Assembly: GCA_963702495.1 (NCBI GenBank)
Contig: CAVPDA010000003.1
Span: 310,001 to 374,000 of the forward strand
Direction: 5' to 3'
DNA: 64,000 nucleotides
Source of the DNA: CAVPDA01 sp963702495
Lineage (GTDB): Bacteria; Pseudomonadota; Gammaproteobacteria; Burkholderiales; Rhodocyclaceae
Shown here: positions 18,034 through 27,230 of the stretch, piece after piece
Layout: every line of letters starts with the position of its first letter
Position numbering within the stretch: the stretch's first letter is position 1
Position numbers and translations under genes: made by a program
Notes under the pieces: generated by a model
Seen by the model: the letters and a program-made list of their open reading frames with translations, nothing else
The model's database searches: none
Told to the model about the DNA's origin: nothing

Positions 18034-19929
18034 CTATTTCGCTCCGAGCGCCTGGCGGATCTGCTCCAGCGTGCTCTGATCGTCGATGGTGGTCAGGTCG
18101 CCCGGATCGCGGCCTTCCGCCAGCGCCTGGATGGAGCGGCGCAGCATCTTGCCGGAACGGGTCTTGGGCAGACCGGAGACGAAATGCACCCGGCCCGGCC
18201 GTGCGATGGCGCCGAGGAGGCCATCCACCGTCTGCATCACCTCCTTCTCCAGCGCCTTGCGCGCCTCGGGAGTGGCGACCTTCGAGGCATCCTTCACCAC
18301 CGCGAAGGCCATCGGCACCTGGCCCTTGAGCTGGTCCGCCACGCCGACCACGGCCACCTCGGCGATCGCCGCATGGGCCTGCACCGCCTCCTCGATCTCT
18401 CGCGTGCCGAGGCGGTGTCCGGCGACGTTGATGACGTCGTCGGTGCGGCCGAGGATCTTGTAGTAGCCTTGCTCGTCGCAAATGCCCCAGTCGAAGGAGG
18501 AGTAGACGAGCGGCTCCTTGAACAGGGAGAAGTAGGTGGACACGAAACGCTCGTCCTGGCCCCACACCGTGGAAAGGCAGCCGGGCGGCAACGGCGGCAG
18601 GACGCCGACGATGCCCTTCTCGTTGGGGCCGGCCTCGCTTCCGTCCTCGCGGAAGATCTTGAGGTTGTAGCCGAACACCGGGAACGAGGGCGAACCGTAG
18701 ACGATCTTCGTCTGCTCCACGCCCGGTGCGGCAGACAGCATGGGCCAGCCGGTCTCGGTCTGCCAGTAGTGGTCGTACACCGGCTTCTTCAGCTCGCTGG
18801 AGATCCATTCATGGGTGGGCTCGTCCAGCGGCTCGCCGGCGAGGAAGATGTGGCGCAGCTTGGACAGGTCGTACTTGTGCAGGAACGCCGGATCCTGCTT
18901 CTTCAGGACGCGCACGGCGGTGGGCGCGGAAAACATGACGTTGACGTTGTTGTCCTGCACGATCTTCCACCAGATGCCGGCGTCGGGCCGCAGCGGCGTG
19001 CCCTCGTACATGACGGTGGTCATGCCGGCGATCAGCGGCCCGTAGATGATGTAGGAATGGCCCACCACCCAGCCGATGTCGGAAGTGGAGAACATGGTCT
19101 CGCCGGCATTGCCGCAGTAGATGTGCTTCATCGACGCCGCCAGCGCCACGGCATAGCCGCCGGTGTCGCGCTGCACGCCCTTGGGCTTGCCGGTGGTGCC
19201 CGAGGTGTACAGGATGTAGGAGGGTTCGTTCGATTCGAGCCAGGTCACCGGCACGTCGGCGTCCATGTGCTGCGCGCGCAGGCTGGCGTAATCGACATCC
19301 CGCCCTTCCTTGCGCGGGAATCCCTTGTCGAGGCCGCGATCGACGATCAGCACCTTTTCCGGCGGAAACGCCGCCAGGGTGCATGCCTCGTCCAACAAGT
19401 TCTTGTAGGGGACCGCCTTGCCGTTGCGCATGCCGGCGTCGGCGCTCACCATCAGCCTGGGCTTGGCGTCGTCGATGCGGGTGGCGAGAGAACCCGAGGC
19501 GAAGCCGCCGAACACCACCGAATGGATGGCACCGATGCGCGCGCAAGCGAGCATGGCGAAGCAGGCCTCGGCGATCATCGGCATGTAGATCAGCACCCGG
19601 TCGCCCTTGCCCACGCCCAGGCTCTGCATCACCGCCGCCATGCGCATCACCTCCTGCTGCAGTTCGCGGAAGGTGTAGGACTTCTGCTCGTTGGTCTCGG
19701 TGGAAATATAGATCAGGGCCTTCTGGTCCGGCCGCGTGGCGACGTGGCGGTCCACCGCGTTGTAGCAGAGGTTGGTCTCGCCGCCGACGAACCATTTGAC
19801 GAAGGGCGGCTTGCTGTAATCGAGGATCTTCTGCGGCGGCTTGTTCCAGTGGACCAGCTGCGCCTGCTCACCCCAGAACGCCTCGGGCTTCTCGATCGAA
19901 CGCTTGTGAAACTCAAAATATGTCGACAT
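18034..19929 (-). CDS. prpE: Propionyl-CoA synthetase (acyl-CoA synthetase)
   Basis: A 631-residue AMP-forming acyl-CoA ligase that activates propionate (and possibly acetate or 3-hydroxypropionate) in the cytoplasm. The adenylation motif YTSGTTGKPKGV is intact. GRTDDVINVAGHRLGTREIEE precedes the C-terminal domain, and the catalytic Lys lies in KTRSGKMLRRS. The N-terminus STYFEFHKRSIEKPEAFW fits the PrpE subfamily better than Acs. The start is the ATG at 19929, behind a GGGAG ribosome-binding site; a longer frame to 19995 is less likely. It neighbours an acrylyl-CoA reductase, which suggests a C3 route. A strong terminator follows. Confidence 0.88.
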   Translation of the reverse strand: MSTYFEFHKRSIEKPEAFWGEQAQLVHWNKPPQKILDYSKPPFVKWFVGGETNLCYNAVDRHVATRPDQKALIYISTETNEQKSYTFRELQQEVMRMAAVMQSLGVGKGDRVLIYMPMIAEACFAMLACARIGAIHSVVFGGFASGSLATRIDDAKPRLMVSADAGMRNGKAVPYKNLLDEACTLAAFPPEKVLIVDRGLDKGFPRKEGRDVDYASLRAQHMDADVPVTWLESNEPSYILYTSGTTGKPKGVQRDTGGYAVALAASMKHIYCGNAGETMFSTSDIGWVVGHSYIIYGPLIAGMTTVMYEGTPLRPDAGIWWKIVQDNNVNVMFSAPTAVRVLKKQDPAFLHKYDLSKLRHIFLAGEPLDEPTHEWISSELKKPVYDHYWQTETGWPMLSAAPGVEQTKIVYGSPSFPVFGYNLKIFREDGSEAGPNEKGIVGVLPPLPPGCLSTVWGQDERFVSTYFSLFKEPLVYSSFDWGICDEQGYYKILGRTDDVINVAGHRLGTREIEEAVQAHAAIAEVAVVGVADQLKGQVPMAFAVVKDASKVATPEARKALEKEVMQTVDGLLGAIARPGRVHFVSGLPKTRSGKMLRRSIQALAEGRDPGDLTTIDDQSTLEQIRQALGAK

Positions 19930-19969
19930 CGTTTCCACTCCCGTCTGTCCCTGCATTGGGTTGTTCAGA

Positions 19970-21136
19970 TCACTTGTTTTGGCTTGCTTCTTCATTGCTC
20001 AGTTCGCCGCCGCATCTCTCGGCCAGCGCGTCCAGCGGTATGCCGACGCGGTACTCGGCTTCGATGAACTCCAGCACCGGCAGCAGGCGCTTGGTGAGCG
20101 CCGCCACGTGCGGTTTGACTTCCGCATAGGACTTCGATTTCAGCAGCGTGTTCGCGCGCTCCAGCGTCATCGCATCTTCGGCGCGCCGTTCGACCACACC
20201 GGTGCTGCCGACGACGCGGTTGCCGCCATCCGCCTGGCCCTGCTGCACCCGCTTGACGGCGAGCCCGATCAGGTCGTCGATCGTCTCCGAGCGGTCCTGG
20301 CGGCTGTTGGCGATGCCGATGCTGAGGCTGATGCGGATCAGTTCGCCGCGATAGCCCAGCGCGATGCTCTCGATCGCAGTGCGCAGGCGCATGGCGAAGG
20401 CATTGCAGGCGTCGATGTTGATGCTCGGCGTGACGATGCAGAAGCGGCATTCGGCGAGCTGGGCCACCGTGTCTTCCTTGCGCACCCGGGTGCCGAGAAT
20501 CTTCGCCAGCTTGCGGATGATGAGCGCCGCCACCTGCTGGCCGTATTTCTCGCCGAGTTCGGCATAACGGTCCACCTCGATCAGCATCACCGACAGCTCG
20601 CCCAGATAGCGCCGCACCTGGGCCAGCAGCTGATCGCCGTGCATGTGCAGGTACTGGGCGGTGACCAGGCCGTACTTGGGATCGATCGGCGTCTGTTCCG
20701 CCAGCGCCTGGCGCGACTCCGCCAGTTCGCGTCGCGTCTGCGCCGCCTTGATGGCCGCGTCGAGGCGCGCCAGGATCTCCGCCGTGCCGGTCCCCTTGTT
20801 GATGAAATCGGTGGCCCCCAAGTCCTTGGCGCGGGCCCGCGCCGAATCGTCTTCGTCGCCCGAGATCATGATTACCGGCATTTCGTGGATGCGGGCGATC
20901 TTCGAGCCGCGGATGCGCTCGAGCAACTGGTAGCCGTCGAGCTTGGGCATCGAGAGATCAGAGATCACCACCTGGATGGTGGGGTCGAGCAGCAGCGTCT
21001 CCCACCCTGCCTCGCCGTCGGCTTCCTCGCGCACGTCGTAGAAGTCGCGCACGTGCTTGATGATCGACGCACGCACCATGCGCGAGTCGTCGATGATCAG
21101 CACGCGGGGGCGGGGTATCGCGTCCGGTTCGCTCAT
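19970..21136 (-). CDS. Response regulator with degenerate GGDEF domain
   Basis: A 388-residue protein: an N-terminal receiver domain, a GGDEF-like domain and a C-terminal helical tail. The receiver is complete, with acidic pair IIDDS, phosphoacceptor Asp in VVISDLSMPKLDG, Ser in MISGDED and Lys in FINKGT. The GGDEF half keeps the fold (EVDRYAELGEKYGQQVAALIIRKLA; ISLSIGIA), but the active-site loop is LAECRF in place of GGDEF, so diguanylate cyclase activity is not expected. It may act as a c-di-GMP or protein-binding output. The gene lies 14 bp downstream of the acrylyl-CoA reductase, its likely operon partner. No histidine kinase is adjacent. Confidence 0.85.
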   Translation of the reverse strand: MSEPDAIPRPRVLIIDDSRMVRASIIKHVRDFYDVREEADGEAGWETLLLDPTIQVVISDLSMPKLDGYQLLERIRGSKIARIHEMPVIMISGDEDDSARARAKDLGATDFINKGTGTAEILARLDAAIKAAQTRRELAESRQALAEQTPIDPKYGLVTAQYLHMHGDQLLAQVRRYLGELSVMLIEVDRYAELGEKYGQQVAALIIRKLAKILGTRVRKEDTVAQLAECRFCIVTPSINIDACNAFAMRLRTAIESIALGYRGELIRISLSIGIANSRQDRSETIDDLIGLAVKRVQQGQADGGNRVVGSTGVVERRAEDAMTLERANTLLKSKSYAEVKPHVAALTKRLLPVLEFIEAEYRVGIPLDALAERCGGELSNEEASQNK

Positions 21137-21150
21137 GGAACGGATCGGGT

Positions 21151-22143
21151 TCAGCCGGCGATGTCGACGACGACGCGGCCGTGCGCCCGGCCCTGCAGGA
21201 ATTCGTCGAAGACTCCGGGCAACTGGTCGAACTGGATGGTGCGCGCCATCGCCGACAGATGCGGCGGGCGCATGTCGCTGGCGAGGCGCTCCCACACGCG
21301 CCGGCGCAGGGGCATGGCGCAATAGCCGGAATCGATGCCGAGCAGGCTGGCGCCGCGCAGGATGAAGGGCGCCACCGTGGTATTCAGGCTCATGCTGGCC
21401 GCCAGGCCGATGCTGGCGATGGTGCCGTCCTGCTTCATGGTGCTGGCGATCCAGGCCAGCACGTCGCCGCCCAGATTGTCCACCGCGCCCGCCCACAGCG
21501 CCTTGTCGAGGGGCCGGATCTTCGTCAGGTCGAGGCTGGAGCGCAGCATCACTTCGGCCGCACCGAGTCCCTTCAGATAGTCGCTCTCCGCCTCTTTTCC
21601 GGTGAGGGCGACGACGTGATAGCCGAGCCGCGCCAGCATGTCGATGGCAAGACTGCCGACGCCGCCGGTGGCGCCGCTGACGATGACCGGGCCCTTGTCC
21701 GGCTTGAGGCCGTTCTCCTCCATGCGCACGATGCCCAGCGCGGCGGTGAAGCCGGCGGTGCCCAGCGCCATGGACTCGAACAGGCTCATGCCCCGGGGCA
21801 GCGGCACCACCCAGTCCGCCGGCACCCGCCCGTACTCCGCGTAGCCGCCGTGATGGGCGACTCCGATGTCGTAGCTGGTGGCGATGACTGCGTCGCCTTT
21901 GGCGAAACGCTCGTCGGTGCTGGCCACCACTGTGCCGCACATGTCAACACCGCCGATGCAGGGATAGCGGCGGATGATCCTGCCCGCCCCGGTCGCCGCC
22001 AGCGCGTCCTTGTAGTTGACGCTGGAATAGGCGACCCGCAGCGTCACCTCGCCCGGATCGAGCCGGTCTTCGCTCAGCTCCGTGAAGCGGCCGGCGACCT
22101 TGCCCTCCTGCTGCTCGATCAGGAATGCCTTGAACGGTTGCAT
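21151..22143 (-). CDS. acuI: Acrylyl-CoA reductase (NADPH), AcuI/YhdH family
   Basis: A 330-residue zinc-free medium-chain dehydrogenase/reductase. It has the N-terminal GroES-like fold (YSSVNYKDALAATGAG; GGVDMCGTVVAS) and the NADPH-binding segment VSGATGGVGSLAIDMLARLGYHV. The YhdH/AcuI subgroup is recognised from GYCAMPLRRRVWERLASDM and the C-terminal HGRVVVDI. It reduces acryloyl-CoA to propionyl-CoA, which fits the neighbouring propionyl-CoA synthetase. The start is the ATG at 22143, 6 nt after a GGGGGA ribosome-binding site; upstream residues in the open frame look non-coding. Confidence 0.87.
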   Translation of the reverse strand: MQPFKAFLIEQQEGKVAGRFTELSEDRLDPGEVTLRVAYSSVNYKDALAATGAGRIIRRYPCIGGVDMCGTVVASTDERFAKGDAVIATSYDIGVAHHGGYAEYGRVPADWVVPLPRGMSLFESMALGTAGFTAALGIVRMEENGLKPDKGPVIVSGATGGVGSLAIDMLARLGYHVVALTGKEAESDYLKGLGAAEVMLRSSLDLTKIRPLDKALWAGAVDNLGGDVLAWIASTMKQDGTIASIGLAASMSLNTTVAPFILRGASLLGIDSGYCAMPLRRRVWERLASDMRPPHLSAMARTIQFDQLPGVFDEFLQGRAHGRVVVDIAG

Positions 22144-22394
22144 GCGCGTTCCCCCACTCCGATTGTTCTGTATCGTCCGACGCGCCGCCGAACACCCCGA
22201 AACCGCTCGATTATACCCAAACCTGCGGCGACGCTTGACGCAGATGCGAGTTTCAGGTGCATGCCGAGTCACGCCGCATTTTCCGGCCCCGCCGCACCCC
22301 ATCAATACGCCCCGGCGCCGACCGATGGGGCGGATCCTTGGCGTTTTCGGCAGGCGGGAGTACGCTCGACGCGTCCCCTCCCCGGTGCGGCTCG

Positions 22395-23060
22395 ATGCCC
22401 TCTACGCGTGTCCTGATCGCTGCCCTGTCCCTTGCCGCGGTCGGCGCGAACGGTGCCGATCTGTCCCAGGACGAAGCCGAAGCGCTTTTCGATGCGCCGT
22501 CGGCCGCCCAGGTCAACGAGGGGACGCTGGTGTTCCTGAGCCGGCTGCCCGAGAAGCCGGTGCATCATCACCAGAACCACATCGTCATCGCCGAAGAGAG
22601 CCTGCGCGACGGCTGGGTCACCCTTGACCAGTGCCATGCCGACCTGGATGCGGTGGGACGCAGCCAGATCGTGTTCAGTCCCGGCCGCACGCGGGAGTTG
22701 AGCGTGACCGCCGCCGAGGGCGTCGGCGAAGTGTGGGTCGAAGGCAACACGGTGCAGCTCAGGGACACGGCGCGCGGGGCGCGCCTGTGCATCCGCGCCC
22801 GCAGCCGCGCCCTTGCGCCCGCCGACGACGGCAGCTTCGTACTGAAGAACGGCCCCTATCTGCGCCGTTTTCTCGACGGCTATTACCCGATGCGGGTGTC
22901 GATGCGCGTCACGCTGGATGCGCCGCGACTCCAACTGGCAGCGACGACTCCGCCGTCCCAGCCCGGATTCAGGATCTGGACCGACGCCAACGAGGTGTTC
23001 TTCGACGCCCAGTTCGAAGGTCGCCTGACCACTGAATTGCGGTTCCATCGGCGGCCATAA
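22395..23060 (+). CDS. Exported protein of unknown function
   Basis: A 221-residue protein I do not recognise. The N-terminus STRVLIAALSLAAVGANGAD is a signal peptide with a likely cleavage after ANG or GA. The mature part begins DLSQDEAEALFDAPS and has a beta-rich look, with HHHQNHIVIAEESLRDGWVTLDQCHADLD. Only two cysteines are in the mature domain. It stands alone between divergent neighbours. The start was chosen at the ATG at 22395 because it is followed directly by the signal peptide; the open frame before it is shadow. The gene ends just before an AT-rich promoter region. Confidence 0.65.
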   Translation: MPSTRVLIAALSLAAVGANGADLSQDEAEALFDAPSAAQVNEGTLVFLSRLPEKPVHHHQNHIVIAEESLRDGWVTLDQCHADLDAVGRSQIVFSPGRTRELSVTAAEGVGEVWVEGNTVQLRDTARGARLCIRARSRALAPADDGSFVLKNGPYLRRFLDGYYPMRVSMRVTLDAPRLQLAATTPPSQPGFRIWTDANEVFFDAQFEGRLTTELRFHRRP

Positions 23061-23165
23061 TACCCATACACGGAACGTGTAATTCAAGTATATTGTGCTG
23101 GTCTGACATACTATTAGATACTGTTGTTAATGTTGAATGACGCTATTTAATTAGGAAGTGCTCGC

Positions 23166-23187
23166 ATTTGCTATTGCGAATTACTTG
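23166..23187 (+). promoter_or_regulatory. Candidate iron-responsive operator upstream of fbpA
   Basis: In an AT-rich stretch, unlike the GC-rich surroundings, an imperfect dyad ATTTGC-TATT-GCGAAT (23166-23181) leads into GCGAATTACTTG. The octamer GCGAATTA (23176-23183) recurs at 26041-26048 in the fbpB/fbpC divergent gap. A shared motif in front of all parts of one iron importer suggests a common regulator, with Fur the obvious candidate. It is not a close match to the classical 19-bp Fur box. Confidence 0.35.
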
Positions 23188-23235
23188 TGATACCGTGCCG
23201 ACTAATACACGCACAACGCATCCAAGGAGAACGCA

Positions 23236-24256
23236 ATGCAGCCGTACCATCCCCTGCTCGGCGCCCTCGCCCTGCTGCTCGCCGGCGCTGCCGGCGCCAC
23301 CGACGACAAGGTGCTGAACCTTTATACGGCGCGGCACTACCAGACCGACGAAGCGCTCTATGCCGGATTCACCAAGCAGACCGGCATCAGCATCAACCGC
23401 ATCGAGGGCAAGGAAGACGAATTGCTGGAACGTATTCGCAATGAAGGCGCGAACAGCCCGGCCGACGTGTTCATCACGGTGGATGCCGCCCGCCTCGCCC
23501 AGGCCGATGCCCTGGGTCTGTTCGCTCCGGTGAAGTCCAAGGTGCTGGAGGAGCGCATTCCGGCCAGTCTGCGTACCGCGGACTGGTTCGCCTTTTCCAC
23601 CCGCGCCCGCGTCATCATCTACAACAAGGAGAAGGTGAATCCGGCCGACGTGCAGAACTACGAGGATCTGGCCAATCCGAAAATGAAAGGGCAAGGTCTG
23701 CTCGCGTTCCGGCTCGCATCCGTACAACCTGTCCCTGGGCTCGGCCCTGATCCACCACCTGGGCGAAGCCAAGACCGAGGAATGGGCGAAGGGCGTGGTC
23801 GCCAATTTCGCCCGCGCTCCCAAGGGCGGCGACACCGATCAGATCAAGGCGGTGGCCGCCGGCGAATGCCAGGTCGCCGTTTCGAACACCTATTACATCG
23901 TGCGCCTGATGCGCACCGACAAACCCGAAGACAAGGCCGTGATGCAGAAAGTGGGCGTGGTGTGGCCGAACCAGAAGAGCTTCGGCACCCACATCAACAT
24001 CTCCGGGGGCGGCATGCTCAAGACCGCGCCCCACAAGGACGCCGCCGTCAAGTTTCTGGAGTACCTGGCGAGCGACGAGGCGCAGGCCTACTTCGCCAAC
24101 GGCAACAACGAGTGGCCGGCGGTGGCCTCGGCGGTGACGAAGAATCCGGAACTGGAATCCCTCGGCAAGTTCAAGGCCGATTCGATCAACGTCGGCGTGC
24201 TGGCCAAGAACTCGGCCCAGGCGCAGAAGGTCTACGATCGCGCCGGCTACCGCTGA
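23236..24256 (+). CDS. fbpA: Ferric iron ABC transporter, periplasmic binding protein (one frameshift)
   Basis: A class II periplasmic Fe3+-binding protein of about 339 residues. A signal peptide (PLLGALALLLAGAAGA) precedes VLNLYTARHYQTDEALYAGF, the FbpA/FutA N-terminal strand. The C-terminal half has the metal-ligand tyrosine pair in VAVSNTYYIVRLM. The frame breaks at about 23689-23691: dropping one G restores PKMKGKVCSRSGSHPYNLSLGSALIHHLGEAK, exact family sequence. It starts 6 nt after an AAGGAG site. A strong terminator follows, so it is transcribed apart from fbpB and fbpC, which lie beyond it. Confidence 0.88.
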
Positions 24257-24285
24257 AAACGATTACCCCCTCCCCTCCCAGGGGT

Positions 24286-24311
24286 GCCCCGCAAGCTGCG
24301 GGGTTTTTTTT
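24286..24311 (+). terminator. Rho-independent terminator of fbpA
   Basis: A hairpin CCCCGC (24287-24292), loop AAGCT, GCGGGG (24298-24303), followed by eight T. It sits about 30 bp after the fbpA stop. The T run is only on the plus-strand side, so it should not stop transcription of fbpB coming from the right. Confidence 0.9.
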
Positions 24312-24327
24312 GCCCGATGCGCAGGGA

Positions 24328-25987
24328 CTACCGCCGGCTGCGGGCGATCTGGCGCGACAGCACGATCAGCGGCAGCAGACCCACGGCGACGATCGCCAGC
24401 GCCGCCGTGGAGGCCTCCGCCAAGCGCTCGTCGGAAGCGAGGGTGAAGGTCTGCGTGGCCAGCGTATCGAAATTGAACGGGCGCATCACCAGGGTCGCCG
24501 GCAGCTCCTTCATGACGTCCACGAACACCAGCAGACCCGCCGTCAACAGGCTGCCGCGCAGCAGCGGCACATGCACGCGCCGCAGCGTCGCACCCTGCCC
24601 GTAGCCCAGGCTGCGCGCCGCGTCGTCCATGCTGGGGGTGATTTTCGCCAGGCTGGCTTCGACCGTCTGCAGCGCCACCGCCAGGAAACGCACCAGATAG
24701 GCGTAGATGACGGCGACGATGCCGCCGGTGAAGATCAGTCCCGGGTTGATTCCGGCCAGTTCCTGCATCCACGCGGCAAGCCAGTTGTCGAGCCGCGTCA
24801 CCGGAATCAGCACGCCCACCGCGATGACCGAACCCGGCACCGCGTAACCGAGTCCGACCAGGCGATTCAGGACACCCGGCAAGCCGCCGCGGTTCATGCG
24901 CGCGGCATAGGCGAGGAGCACCGCCAGAAGGATGGCGAGCACGGAGGTCAGTACGGCCAGGGTGAAGCTGTTGCGCGCCAGGTGCAGGAAGCGCGCGCCG
25001 AACTGGGGGTCGCCTTCGGTCAGGGCGAGCTTGAAGAGCAGCGCAGCCGGCAGCAGGAAGCCGATCAACAGGGGCACCAGGCAGACGAGAAAGGCGGCGA
25101 GCGCCCGGATGCCCGTCAGGCGCCGCCCGGACATCGGCCGGTTGCGTCCGCTGGTGTTGTGGAAGCGCGCCCGGCCCCGGCTCAGCCGCTCCAGCAGCAG
25201 CACCAGGACGACGAAGCCGAGCAGCGCAGCCGAAAGCTGGGCCGCGGCGACGCGGTCCCCCAGCGAGAACCAGGCGCGGTAGATGCCGGTAGTGAAGGTC
25301 TGGCACGGCGAAGTAGGACACCGTGCCGTAGTCGGCCAGGGTCTCCATCAGCGCCAGCGCCGCGCCGGCGGCGATCGCCGGCCGCGCCAGGGGCAGGGAC
25401 ACGCGGAAGAAGCTGCTCCAGGGGCCGTAACCGAGAGATCGCGACACTTCCAGCATGCCGCTCGCCCGCTCCAGGAAGGCCGCGCGTGCCAGCATGTACA
25501 CATAGGGATAGAGCACGAAGACGAACATGACGACCGCTCCGCCCACGCTGCGCACGTCGGGAAACCAGTATTCCCCGGCCTCCCAGCCGAATGCGCCGCG
25601 CAGCCAGGTCTGAACCGGTCCGACGAACTGCAGCAGATCGGTATAGGTGTACGCCATGACATAGGCCGGCATGGCGAGCGGCAGGATCAGGCCCCATTCG
25701 AACACGCGCCGCCCCGGAAAATCGTGCATCACCGTGAGCCAGGCCGTGGCGACGCCGCCGAAAAGCACGCCCAGCAGCACGCCCGCGCACAGCTTGAGGG
25801 TATTGCCGATGTATTCGGGGAGCACCGTCTGCGCCAGATGGGACCAGATGTCGCCGGTGCCGCCGGAAAAGACGTTGCTGCCGACCGCCAGGATGGGAAC
25901 GGCGGCCAGGGTCGCGATGGCCAGTGCGAGCAGGGCGAGGCCGTTGAAGCGGACGCTGCGGGGTAGCCGGAGCACGGCGGATTGCAT
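24328..25987 (-). CDS. fbpB: Ferric iron ABC transporter, permease (one frameshift)
   Basis: A fused two-domain ABC permease with about twelve helices, about 552 residues. Each half has an EAA loop: LEVSRSLGYGPWSSFFRVSLPLARPA and DDAARSLGYGQGATLRRVHVPLLRG. The frame breaks near 25300-25302: dropping one C continues YFAVQTFTTGIYRAWFSLGDR into the second half. The start was set at the ATG at 25987 (MQSAVLRLPRS). It is transcribed divergently from fbpC across a 118-bp gap and convergently towards fbpA. FbpB-type permeases import Fe3+ from FbpA using FbpC as the ATPase. Confidence 0.88.
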
Positions 25988-26040
25988 GAAAGGTCGCTGG
26001 AATGCGGAAACCACGCGCGGACGGCGAGGGCCGCACAAAT

Positions 26041-26056
26041 GCGAATTATAATTGAC
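26041..26056. promoter_or_regulatory. Divergent promoter/operator between fbpB and fbpC
   Basis: GCGAATTATAATTGAC contains the perfect palindrome AATTATAATT (26044-26053), which offers a TATAAT -10 hexamer on both strands. It shares GCGAATTA with the fbpA upstream region. A repressor bound here would cover both divergent promoters. No convincing -35 boxes are seen. Fur-type control is inferred from the iron-transport context. Confidence 0.42.
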
Positions 26057-26105
26057 TCTTACGCAGTCCCAGCCGAATTCCTCATCGCCGGCGCTCCTCG
26101 ACCTC

Positions 26106-27230
26106 ATGCCCCTGCTCGAACTGCATGACATCTGCCACACCTACGGTTCGCACCGCGTGGTGGACCAGTTGTCGTTCGCGCTGGAGCAGGGCAGCATCGG
26201 CTGCCTGCTCGGCCCGTCGGGATGCGGCAAGACCACGGTGCTGCGCTGCATCGCCGGGTTCGAGTCGCTGCAATGCGGCGAGATCCGCATCAAGGGAAGG
26301 GTCGTCAGCAGCGAGCAGACGCACCTGCCGCCGGAGCGGCGGCGCATCGGCATGGTGTTCCAGGACTATGCCCTGTTCCCGCACCTGACCGTAGCGGACA
26401 ACATCGGCTTCGGCCTGCGCCGCATGCCCGGTGGCGGGCGCGCCGCGCGCGTCGAGGAACTGCTGGCCACCATCGGCCTGCCCGGACAAGGCCGCAAGTA
26501 CCCGCATGAACTGTCCGGCGGACAGCAGCAGCGGGTGGCCCTGGCGCGGGCGCTGGCGCCAAGTCCGGACCTGCTGCTGCTGGACGAGCCGTTCTCCAAC
26601 CTCGACGTCGACCTGCGCGAGCGCCTGTCCTACGAGGTGCGCGACATCATCAAGGCCAGCGGCACCACCGCCATCCTCGTCACCCACGATCAGAACGAGG
26701 CGTTCGCCATCGCCGACGAGATCGGCATCATGAACGAGGGCCGCATCCAGCAGTGGGATATACCGTACAACCTCTATCACCGGCCGCAGAGCCGCTTCGT
26801 CGCCGACTTCATCGGCCAGGGGGTGTTCGTGCCCGGCACCGTGCTCGATGCGCAGCAGGTGGAGGTGGAACTGGGCGTGCTCGCGAGCAAGGCGCCGCTG
26901 GAGTGCGGCCAGGGATGCTCATCCTGCGACCGCGAGTGCCATGTGGACGTGCTGCTGCGGCCCGACGACATCGTGCACGACGATGCCAGTCCGCTGCAGG
27001 CGGAAGTGGTGCACAAGGCCTTCCGCGGCGCCGAAATCCTGTACACCCTCCGGCTCGGCAGCGGTGCCCGCGTCCTGTCGCTGGTGCCCAGCCACCACAA
27101 CCACGCCATCGGCGAGCGCATCGGCATCCGGCTCGACGTGGACCACGTCGTCACCTTCCGCAACGACTTCGACGCTCCGGCCTGCGCGGTGCCGGGGCCG
27201 AACGTCGTCCACCTCGTCAAGCCGGCATGA
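26106..27230 (+). CDS. fbpC: Ferric iron ABC transporter, ATP-binding protein, with Cys cluster
   Basis: A 374-residue ABC ATPase. Walker A GPSGCGKT (36-43), Q-loop in VFQDYALFPH, signature LSGGQ (136-140), Walker B LLLLDEP (156-162) and H-loop His194 are intact, followed by a C-terminal OB-like regulatory domain. Between the two is an unusual cysteine motif C267-x3-C271-x2-C274-x3-C278 (ECGQGCSSCDREC), which could bind a metal or Fe-S cluster and sense iron status. The start was set at the ATG at 26106; the open frame reaches a TTG at 26052 inside the promoter. It overlaps aat by 4 bp, so iron uptake and the aat/bpt genes may share a transcript. Confidence 0.92.
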   Translation: MPLLELHDICHTYGSHRVVDQLSFALEQGSIGCLLGPSGCGKTTVLRCIAGFESLQCGEIRIKGRVVSSEQTHLPPERRRIGMVFQDYALFPHLTVADNIGFGLRRMPGGGRAARVEELLATIGLPGQGRKYPHELSGGQQQRVALARALAPSPDLLLLDEPFSNLDVDLRERLSYEVRDIIKASGTTAILVTHDQNEAFAIADEIGIMNEGRIQQWDIPYNLYHRPQSRFVADFIGQGVFVPGTVLDAQQVEVELGVLASKAPLECGQGCSSCDRECHVDVLLRPDDIVHDDASPLQAEVVHKAFRGAEILYTLRLGSGARVLSLVPSHHNHAIGERIGIRLDVDHVVTFRNDFDAPACAVPGPNVVHLVKPA

